Positions 1 to 10,600 of a DNA stretch of 39,468 bases are shown piece after piece. Every line of letters starts with the position of its first letter. The first letter of the stretch is position 1. The stretch covers positions 1-39,468 of the forward strand of contig JAIPMN010007327.1 in the NCBI GenBank assembly GCA_020650975.1. The letters run 5' to 3'. Made by a program: the position numbers and the translations under genes. Origin of the DNA: Apostichopus californicus (Eukaryota; Echinodermata; Holothuroidea; Aspidochirotida; Stichopodidae). The notes below the pieces were generated by a model. It ran no database searches. It was given only the letters and a program-made list of their open reading frames with translations, and was not told the DNA's origin.

Positions 1-108
1 GGATATAGCTGTATCATCAGCGTACTTAATTACATTACACCCCAGAGAAGAACGTATATCATCTGTGTATATTGTAAAAAGTAACGCAGATAGAGGACCT
101 CCCTGGGG
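1..108 (-). pseudogene. LINE reverse transcriptase fragment
   Basis: Read on the minus strand, this stretch gives an uninterrupted reverse-transcriptase segment. It contains PQGGPLSALLF (RT motif B region) followed about 20 residues later by KYADDTAIS (motif C, the catalytic YADD). The wording fits the Jockey/CR1/L2 group of non-LTR retrotransposons. The piece is cut by the window's left edge on its C-terminal side. On its N-terminal side it stops abruptly near base 109, where the first copy of a 0.4 kb direct repeat begins. It is a dead fragment inside an intron of the acetyl-CoA synthetase gene, in antisense orientation to it. Confidence 0.85.
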
Positions 109-109
109 G

Positions 110-528
110 TGAGATTATAACACACAACAAATGTACTGAATATGGCCAGGGCATATTGGCTAGGTGTCCGTAGGAATTTAGAAGTAGTACGTGTTAATTA
201 AATTAGTTGACCTCATCATCTGCCATTGCAAGTTCTCTTAAGCAGAAACTAAGTATTATTTGTGCATTAATATCTCAATGCATTTTTCGTTATTTGAGAA
301 GTCTGTTGCTGTCCTAAACACACATTAAAGAATGGCATAGCTCTGTGGCTTTTTGTATGACCTTTTTGAGCAATAAGAAACATAGCTATGAGTTTATCAT
401 CAAGGCAAAGAAATGTATGGAAATTGGAACCCTTCATAGAAATTGTGCAGAGCATTGTTGAATGAATAAATGGAGTACATATGAATAAAAGTCATTAAAT
501 GGATATTCTGGTGGCTAAAGTTGATTGC
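110..528. repeat. Direct repeat, copy 1 (~0.42 kb)
   Basis: Nearly identical to 551-1002. Both copies start with tgagattataacacacaac and end with gctaaagttgattgc. This copy lacks about 33 bases that copy 2 has after the word ctaagtatt. It starts directly at the broken end of the RT fragment. No coding capacity is visible, and short open frames here are chance. Confidence 0.9.
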
Positions 529-550
529 AACAGATTCAACAGATTTTGAA

Positions 551-1002
551 TGAGATTATAACACACAACAAATGTACTGAATATGGCCAGGGCAAATTGG
601 CTAGGTGTCCGTAGGAATTTAGAAGTAGTACGTGTTAATTAAATTAGTTGACCTCATCATCTGCCATTTCAAGTTCTCTTAAGCAGAAACTAAGTATTTG
701 TAAACATATTTCTAACATAAATATCTATTAAATTTGTGCATTATTATCTCAATGCATTTTTCGTTATTTAAGAAGTCTGTTGCTGTCCTAAACACACATT
801 AAAGAATGGCATAGCTCTGTGGCCTTTTGTATGACCTATTTGAGCAGTAAGATACATAGCTATGAGTTTATCATCAAGGCAAAGAAATGAATGGAAATTG
901 GAACCCTTCATAGAAATTGTGCAGAGCGTTGTTGAATGAATAAATGGAGTACATATGAATAAAAGTCATTAAATGGATATTCTGGTGGCTAAAGTTGATT
1001 GC
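551..1002. repeat. Direct repeat, copy 2 (~0.45 kb)
   Basis: Second copy of the 110-528 sequence, separated from it by a 22-bp spacer containing a doubled acagatt word. It holds the extra ~33-bp AT-rich stretch around 700-735. The low divergence suggests a recent tandem duplication, or two adjacent copies of one interspersed element. Confidence 0.9.
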
Positions 1003-1569
1003 TTAACAACAAAACTCTAAACACATCCTCCTTGCCTTTTGAATTGCAAAGATATGAATTTTTAAAATTTGTGATGTTTTGTAAATGCATATGGCAACAG
1101 CAGAATGGATGTCATCAGGACACTTCAGCTGAAAGTGTCTTTTTTTTTTTTTAAATCTGTCAGTCATTTATCCTTAGAGGAAAAGAATGTTTCCACAAGA
1201 GAGATACATTTTGATAAAATTATGTTGTACAGAGAACTTTGACAGCTAAGCAAACATTCCAAATGTATCAGGCTCCATGGATAAATCAACAAGAAGATTA
1301 TATAATAGCCTACTGTAAGCAAAGCTTTCAATGACATCAGAGACCCCCTACTGTGATTCAACTTCCTGGAGTATTTGAAGGTTTAGCCAGTCCGAAAATT
1401 TCGCATTCAATCCAAAATATCTCAAGTTAGGGACAAGATATTGAGATGGGGTTTTCAACAGCAGTGTGGAATATTTTTCTCTCCAACATAAGTTTCACAT
1501 TGTTTGTCAACAGAAAATCCTATTAGGCTTTTTGTTAATAAATTCCATGTCTTTTGCCTTTTCCTACAG
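1003..1569 (+). other. Intron sequence, no gene
   Basis: The rest of the intron ahead of the first visible exon. It holds a T12 run at about 1141-1152 and ends in a good acceptor (pyrimidine stretch, then ttcctacag at 1561-1569). Nothing else is recognised. Confidence 0.7.
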
Positions 1570-1679
1570 AGACTGGTGCTATTTGTATCAGCCCCCGACC
1601 CTCAGCCCCCAACGCAGAGATCAGACATGGCCCTATGAGGCCTTTCTTTGGAATCAATCCTCAGCTTTTAAATGAAGAC
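1570..1679 (+). CDS. ACSS1: ACSS exon a (first visible)
   Basis: The acceptor is ttcctacag and the donor is gac|gtaagtatt. The first two bases (ag) complete the Glu of the TETG motif. The exon then reads [11 protein letters not shown] and [12 protein letters not shown], ending on a codon boundary. This is the adenylate-binding part of the N-terminal domain just before the hinge region. Confidence 0.9.
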
Positions 1680-4600
1680 GTAAGTATTTGGATCGTTTAC
1701 ACTTTTGTGTGGCATTTATTGTAGCCGTATCCAGTCTTCAGAATGTTTGTGTGTCATTTATTGTAGCTACTGTACATCCAGTCTCCAGAATGCTTGTGTG
1801 GTATCCAGTCTCCAGAATGTTTGTGTCGCATTTATTGTAGCTACATCCAGTCTTCAGCATGTTTGTTTGGTATCTATTGTAGCCATATCCAGTCTCCAGA
1901 ATGTTTATGTGGTATCTACTGTAGCTATATCCAGTCTGCAGGAGGTTTGTGTGGTATCTATTGTAGCATATCCAGTCTGCAAAATGTTTGTGTGGTATCT
2001 ATTGTAGCTACAACCATTCTCCAGCATGTTTGTGTGGTATCTACTGTAGCTATATCCAGTCTCCAGAATGTTTGTGGTATCTATTGCAGCCTAATCCAGT
2101 CTCCAGAATGTGTGTGTGGTATCTATTGTACCTATATAGTCTCCATGATGTTTGTGTGGTATCTATTGTAGCTATATCCAGTCTCCAGAATGTTTGTGTG
2201 GTATCTATTGCAGCCTAATCCAGTCTCCAGAATGTGTGTGTGGTATATATTGTACCTATATAGTCTCCAGAATGTTTGTGTGGTATCTATTGTGCCATAT
2301 TCAGTCTCCAGAATGTTTGTGTGGTATCTGTTGTAGCCGTATTCAGTCTCCATAATGTTGGTGTGGTATCTATTGTAGCCATATTCAGTCCCCAGCATGT
2401 TTGTGTGGTATCTATTGCAGCCTAATCCAGTCTCCAGAATGAACAATTATCTATTCAGAACAACAAAGTGGAACAGAAGTACTATTTAAGAGGGTGATGA
2501 ATATCGTGTGAAATGTATGAATTCTCAGATTTAGATTGTTGTTTAATAAAAGATGAGTTGCTCTATGATGCTTCTTTTTTCAAAAACAATGAATTTCTTG
2601 CTGACAGTTACATTGATTAAAAGTTAAGAGGTTCAGACGAACATTGCAGGAATAATGAAGCTAAAAGGTATTTGGTAACAGCCATTTTACAGCTCACCTT
2701 AGCAGCAAGAAAATAGATGCAATGCATTCTCAATGTTCAACCTCAGGTTCTCAAATGCCCACAAAAGGAGTGACTATACCATCTTGCCTCCACCTACCCA
2801 ACCTAACCCCCCCTCCCCCCCCCCTTCATCTCCCTCTTCCCTTCACAACATGTGAGTCTATCTAAACTTAGATCTTTAGTTCCATCGAAATCCTCTTTTG
2901 CACATGAAATGAAATACTGCAGCTCTTTCATATTTGTAAATCTGTTTAGTTTTGTGATTAATCTTTGTGAGTGAAAGGAAGTTTTATGCAGGTTATTACC
3001 TATTTTGACACTATAGCAAGAAGCTTGTGTATATATTTTGTGCTCATGTGTTTGTGTGGAGAGAGACATGTTACCTTCAATACACAAGATTGATAACAAA
3101 GTTCTATTCAGATATTCATCAACATAAATACATATTATTAATAATAAAGAACAAAATAAAGGCATGTCGTTAACTTGATCCAATCCATTCAGACTCTGCT
3201 GTATTCCTGTCTTTGATGGAGAGGGTTGTATTATGACAAAGACAGTGGTAGTATTTAAAAGAAATATCAAACTCTCCTATTAAATTGTCACCTATTAAAT
3301 TAGAGTTAAGAAACTTAAATACTTTGTAACTTTCTAGGAAAAAGTTTAATCGGCACTGCCATATGATCATGGTACACTCTAAGTGATTTGGCATTGCATA
3401 ATAAGGAGACTAAAAATGGACAGCTGAGGTATACAAGGTAGCATACAGCACATCATTACATTAAAGGAAGGGTGTGATTTTTAAGGTTACTTAAACCCTA
3501 CACAAACAACTAATTCAAAGGACTGACCAGCACTGCAAGGTTAGTTACACCCCACTATCAGCAAATACAATATCAGACTATTATTCAGAGCCAAGAATGC
3601 AGCACAATACATGTTAGATCAGATGAATATTTGACATTGACCCAAATGAAGTATTTTAAGTCACTTGATCAGAGTTAATATTATGCATCTCTTCCTTTGA
3701 AGTTTATTTATAATACTGTTTATTGGATACATCAGTATTACCTGAAGCGGTTTGGCTGGTTGTCATATACAATAAAAAAAAAAAGAAACCATACAGCAGT
3801 GATGTTTTTTATGTTTTAGTCAGTTAAGAATCTGTCTCCTACAAAGTGAAAGAAAACTGCCCTTATTTGATTGAATATGTTTTTATTTTGTTTTCTCCAT
3901 AGAAACAAGAAATCCAAGGTAACAATGTCTCTGGTGCCTTGTGCATAAAACAACCATGGCCAGGTCTGGCCAGAACTATTTACGGTAACCATGAGAGGTT
4001 CGTCGCTACATATCTCAAAGATTTTCCAGGTGAGGTCACAGGTCAACTGAGTCTTGGCATCTTATTGCAGTAGCGAGAGAGTTAACACTTAAATGTGTTA
4101 TTATTCTCGTACGGTGATAGTTACCCCAAAGTGAGATGAGTTTGGAATTTATCATCAATTTGAAAATGAAATGTCAACAGTTAACAGTAAACCTGTTGAC
4201 TGTTATCAATCTGTTAGGTTATTATTACTGCACTGTAGAAAAGGTATTACCAGAGAGAGATTCTGTAAGAGTGAACTGAATCATTATGAAATGTGAAAAG
4301 TATCATCACTTTAAAAATATCCATCAGTATGTTTGGATATTGTCCTGTCACATTGCATGCATTTGCAAGATGTGGTGGTGACCCAGACAGAGATGTGATA
4401 AGAGTTAGAAAATGATTAAACTAAAAATTAAATTTAGAAAATTATATTACGATTGAGCAATGTTCTTTCAAAAATTTGCATTACGCTAGGTTATTACTGC
4501 ACTGGCAACTGGACTGACCCAAAAAGGGATGAGAATGGAATTATCATCCATTTAGAAAAACATGTTATCATCATTATGACTGAAGGAGGTCCATCTATTT

Positions 4601-7600
4601 GCATATCTTAGGTTATTACAGCACTGGGGATGGGGCTCACAGAGACGCTGATGGTTACTATCACATCACAGGACGGATGGATGATGTCATCAATGTCACA
4701 GGTCATCGACTGGGAACAGCAGAGGTGGAAGATGCAATGGTAAGAGTTTCACATGTTAAATAAACCAGGAAGAGTAATACTGTTTAGATACTTGATACTA
4801 ATACTTAATACTGTATATCTTCAGTCTTACTAATGTAATAATGTTTAGCTTCTTAAAGCTTAGTGATTAATACTGGAAATTAAAGAGAGAAAACATTGTA
4901 TCTATTGCAAACAGCATGTGAAGGTAAAAATATGAATGTTATAGGGCTTGACTTCTCAATCATAGCAGCTTTCTCTTCAGAAGCTTTAATACTGAAGCAA
5001 AAACAGAAGAATGTTAGCTTAAAATGTTAAGGTTCTTCAAGCTCAGAATCTTTTTTTTATCTCTTTCGAGCACATAGATTGTTCATTGCTTAGCTTTTCA
5101 AGTTATGTTATTTAATACATCCTGCATTATAGCTATAAGTTATGTTGCAGTGTTTAGCTTTTGAAAGCTAACTATGTCACACTTCCTAAATTCTTAAAGG
5201 TAATTATGTCATATTGTGTAGCTTCTGAAATCTAATTATGTCATACTGTGTAACTTTCTAAAGCTAACTTTGTAAAGAAACTTTCCCCATTCACTATGAT
5301 GTCCTATATTTAACATTATTTCCCATTTATACTGATTTGAGAGAGATTGTGCTGGTGCTCTTTGAAATGGATAAGATGTTTTGCTGGAAAGTTAGTTAGC
5401 CTGGCTTTTTTAAAGTTGTGACCTTTAACCTTTTCTATTTTGTAACCAGGATGAACATGAAGCTGTGGCAGAGACCGCAGTGGTTGGTTTTCCTCACGAC
5501 ATTAAAGGAGAAGGTAAAGGAACTACCAAAAAAAAAGAACATTTTGTTATTTTGTTTGATAAAGCATCAGATCATGTTAATCTTTAGAATGAGCTGTGGA
5601 AGAAAACTCCTTACTTGAGATTAATTGATCATGTGGAGGACAGGATCTGATTTGGGATCTGCAGGCCATTCTGATTTGATTTATTGCTCTCTTAAAGTTA
5701 AGCTATGGTTGTTGCAAAGTAACAAACTTGGTAGGACAAGTGAAAGTTAAGATAGATGGTAATATTTCTGTAAAGTTGGTATATATGTGTTCAAACGGGC
5801 AGCTGATATTCTGACTTCAAGCCTTTACAAAGGTACAATTTGTGTTTGGGTATTGGACATGGCAATTTACCAAAAGGGCCTGTTGCCTCTTTACTGGAGT
5901 AACAATGTCACCTATCCCCCTGTTGCCAGATCAGATATACTCTCCTAAAGTGAAATAAAAATATCAGTTATAAAATATGTGTATCCCTCAAACAGATGAA
6001 CTAGCTGTAGAGTAGTGGGTTTCTGTTCAGTTCAGGCTTGACTTGAAACAATATTTTTAAAAGTGGTCTATACTTGCCACTGAGGTTTTACCTTGACTAG
6101 GTTGTGTGGTAATATTGAATCATGCAGTGACATACAGGGTATGAACAAAACAAACAGTCGTTGACAGTGGCATAGCGAGGAGCAACCTTGCACCTGTGCA
6201 GTAATAGAAATTGGACCTTAAGGAGACTCTATGTTCCATGTTGGTTTTAGATTTGACACCGCTAGGCATCAAGATGTGCCCCTCTTAGGCTTTTTCTGTT
6301 GGAGACTGGCTATATTTTGAATTCCCAAGATGGTGGGCTTTCAAAGAGAAGTTTATGACTTTAGGAGGTGTCTTCAGCCTGTTGATGTTCATACTGTTTG
6401 ATCATTGACAGTGTGGCCCTCTGTGGCACATGCTCTGAAGGCCGAACTGACCTAGTTACGGCACTGGCCTTGGATGTAAATGAGATATATAGGTTATTAC
6501 AATTCTCACCTCAGTCCACTACAGAGTCTTGATCAAAGATTACTGTGGGAATACATAACTCAATAGTAGCAGCGAAATTTGTGAAACTTGTTATTTCTTG
6601 CCACTGAGGAATATTTGACTAGGTAGTTTGTTTACATATCTGAATTACAGTCAGCCACATGTCTATTTAAACTAATACAGTTCTTTTGTAGCGAACATGA
6701 GACTTTGCGGCACAAAGGACCTGATCTTGTTATGAATGTTGACTTTGGTTAGAAGTGGATTAAATATTGAAACCACACAATTGAAACATTGAATGTAGGT
6801 TTCCGTACTAATAGTATCAGCAAATGTCAAGGACAGTATTAAATCATTTTCAAAAGACGTTGTGAAAGAGTACAATGCTGTCGACAGATTTGATGAAATC
6901 ATTGTGCATTGCTGGATGATATTACGTTGATTACAATTTTAGTGGTTTGGTCTGGTGTTTGTACTTTCCAATGTTGCCAAGTCGTAACATAAAATATATA
7001 AATTTTCCAGAAATATTGTCTTTCTTATCAAAGAGCATAATAACCATTTCTTATATCTGGCAATAAGCCAGATATGATATGTTGTTCTTTTACATGATGT
7101 GCTATTAAGTCGTGCACTTGTTTTGCCTTGTTTTCCATTGGAGGCATCTATTTGCAAGCCTCATGTGTTGGCTAGACTCAATATATTTTTATCTCTTTGA
7201 AGCACATAAATTGATCACTGCTTAGCATTTCAAGTACTATTGTTTAATATATCTTGCATTATAGCTTCTTCTGGCTAAGTTATGTAGCATTGTTTAGCTT
7301 TTGGAAGGTTTTGTTGACAGATTTACCTCTTTACCTGTTTTTGCTTCACCAAACATGTTAAATTTTATTAATTCATGGAATGATTTTGTATTGTTTTTGT
7401 AATTATTGCAGGTGTCTATGCTTATGCAATCCTGAAAGATGGTATAAAAGATCCTAAACATCAGATAACATCAGAACTTAATACTTAGTACAGCTGTATT
7501 TAACATCCTCTATATTTCATGTAATGATTTTGTATTGTTTTTGTAATTATTGCAGGTGTCTATGCTTATGTAATCCTGAAAGATGGTATAACAGAACCTG

Positions 7601-10600
7601 AAGAACAGATAATTGCAGAATTAAAAGCAATGACCAAAAAGAAGATAGCTGGCTATGCTGTACCTGAAGTTGTACTGGTAAGTGCATGGAGGCTGTCAGT
7701 TAAAGGTCAAAGGTTACCTGAAGTTGTACTGGTAAGTGCATGGAGGCTGTTAGTTAAGGTCAAAGGTTACCTGAAGTTGTACTGTTTAGTGCACGGAGGC
7801 TGTCAGTTAAGGTTAAAGATTCCCTTAAATTGTACTGGTAAGTGCATGGAGGCTGTCAGTAAAGGTCAAAGGTTACCTGAAGTTGTACTGGTAAGTGCAT
7901 GGAGGCTGTCAGTTAAGGTCAAAGGTTACCTGAAGTTGTACTGGTAAGTGCATGGAGGCTGTCAGTTAAGGTCAAATGTTACCTGAAGTTGTACTGGTAA
8001 GTGCATCGAGGCTGTCAGTTAATAATAATAATAACTAAGATTTATAATGCGCTAATTATTAACAAAATAGTTGTCAAAAGCGCCATACATATAAATATGA
8101 ATAGAAAGAAAAGCAAAAATAATAATGCAACAATGAAATATAATTACAAATCAAATTGAAAAATGTTAAGCATAGAGGTAGGTTTTTAGTTTAGATTTAA
8201 AAAGTGATTTATTAGGTATACATTTTAAATGGTTTGGGAGGGAATTCCACAATTTGGGACCAGAAACTGAAAAAGCACGGTTGGCATAAGTAACCCCATT
8301 GGTCCTAGGTTCAAGGAAGGTAATACATTTTGACTGACGGGTGGCACACTTGTATTGCTTTACTATTAGAAGTTTTGAAAGGTAGTTTGGAGATAAATGG
8401 TTATAAATACAATTGTGGAATAAAATAAGGACTTTGAAATGTATACGCGTTTCAATTGGAAGCCAGTGTAATGCTTTAAGAAGAGGGGTAACATGTGTAA
8501 ACTTAGTTTGCTTGAAGATAAGTTTGACAGCCCAGTTTTGAATGTTTTGCAAACGAATTACCAGATTTTTTGGAAGGCCAATGAAAATAGAATTACAGAA
8601 ATCAAGGCGGGATGTAGCAAAAGCATGGATTAATTGCTCACTCATTTCTTGGGAGAGATATGGTCTGACTGATTTAATATTCCTTAAGTGTATACAACAA
8701 GATTTAATGACATTAGAAATGGTTTTGTTTAAGAGAGAATTTTGAATCGAGTGCTACTCCTAAGTTGCGAGCCTGATGACATGGATTTACAATCACTCCG
8801 CAGAGATTTGAAGTTATGTTTGGTAAGGGTTTCCGTCTAGATTTTGGGGACATCAATAAAAACTCAGTTTTAGAAGGATTAAGTTTCAGTTTGTTAAGTT
8901 TCATCCAATTGTTGATTTCAGAAAAGGTGCTCTGAATTAAATTGACTTTAGTTTGGATATCAGTTGGGTCATCTAGGTTAACTTTAGTCCATATCTGCGT
9001 ATCATCTGCATTGGGACACCAAAAATAAGTTTATGGTTTGACGATTGATGGGTTAAAATTTGAACCTTAAATATTCTGTCAGTCAAGTAAGATTTCAAAA
9101 TGTCTAAAGCTGTGCCAGAAAATCCGAACAATTTTTGAAATCTATCAAGAAAAATGTTATGATCTATGGTATCAAATGCTGCACTAAGGTCTAGAAGTAA
9201 CATTAAAACTGCATGACGAGAGTCCAGGGTTATTAACAGCCTATCAGAAAAAGCTGTTAATGCAGTTTCTACACTGTGACCAGACCTATAGGCAGATTGA
9301 TAAGGTGGATATGCATCAAGTTTGGACAGATGATCGTGAATACGAATTGAAATAATCTTTTCTAGTAGCTTGGATGCAAAGCTTAGATTTGAAACAGGTC
9401 TATAATTACTTAATGCATCAGGATTCAGGTTATACTTTTGCAATAAGGGCCTAATAATAGCTAGCTTCATGGTACTTGGAAAAATGCCTTTTAGTAAGCA
9501 GTTGTTGAATATTTGAGCATATAATGGTAATAACATAGGCATACATCTCTGTAAAATATTTGAAGGTAATGGATCGAGCTTACAAGTTTTGAGTTTAGAA
9601 CACTGCAAAATATATTGAAGTTCTTCAACTGATGTGGGGGTAAAACAGCTAATTTGGTAATGACAGTCATGGCCGTCACCTGCAGGAATAGAAACCTGAT
9701 CTTCTGAATCAAGATCACTTCTTATCTTAGCAATTTTAGATACAAAATAATCAGCAAACAAATTTGGAAGATTGGGAGTATCAAACTTGGTAGGCAAAAC
9801 ATTGTGAACTGATGATCCTGTGATACGATCAAAGATCTTAAACAAATCTGCTTGATTATGTGTAGAAGATTCAAATTTATCCATAAAGAACAGCCGTTTC
9901 GATTCACCAATGAGTCTGGACACGATGAATTTTGTTGTAATAAGATGTTTTGTCATCTGCCGAGTGTGAGCGACGATACTTCTTCTCTGCCTTTCTACGT
10001 GCACGTCTTGCGACAGCTATGTCTCCATTAAACCACGGCTCCTTTTTGGGAGAAAAGGATTTCTTTATCATCTCAGGGGCATGATGATCTAATACATGGT
10101 GAGGATGGACCTTAGTGAAGCCTTCGACACCGTTGACCATCACATTTTATGTCAAAAGCTAAAACTTATGGGTGTCAAATCAATTAACTGGTTTCTTTCA
10201 TATCTTTCCGGTAGATCTCAAGTCACAAGCGTGGGCGGGTGCTTCTCTGAGCCAATGGAGGTCACCTATGGCGTTCCTCAAGGGAGTATTTTGGGTCCTA
10301 TCCTGTTTCTCTGCTATATCAATGACATGTGTGTTTCATTGAACACTGAGTTTAAGCTCTTGCTATATGCAGATGATAGTGCCATTTTGTTCTCCCACAA
10401 GAGCGCCAGGGTGATTTCCCAAAGACTTGGAGAGGCCCTGGAAGCGTGTAGTGACTGGTTTACTGACAACAAACTCTCTCTCAATGTTGAGAAAACTGAA
10501 GTAATTCTTTTTGGTACTAAAAGCATGCTCAAAAAAGCTGGTGACTTCAAAATTACAACAAGTAGCAACTTCTCCATTTCTGCTACTAATGTTGTCAAAT

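Noticed and set aside
1705-2446. Open frames of 67-125 codons on both strands
   Set aside because: They lie wholly inside the 42-bp minisatellite, whose unit is close to a multiple of three. The repeated [11 protein letters not shown] words follow the DNA repeat.
2803-3270. 155-codon minus-strand frame
   Set aside because: No family signature, lies in an ACSS intron, and its end is the translation of a C-run. A chance frame is likelier than a gene.
7787-7947. Read-through reading frame continuing past exon e into the minisatellite
   Set aside because: The frame is open by chance. Splicing at the first donor joins in phase to the conserved last exon, so extension is not needed.
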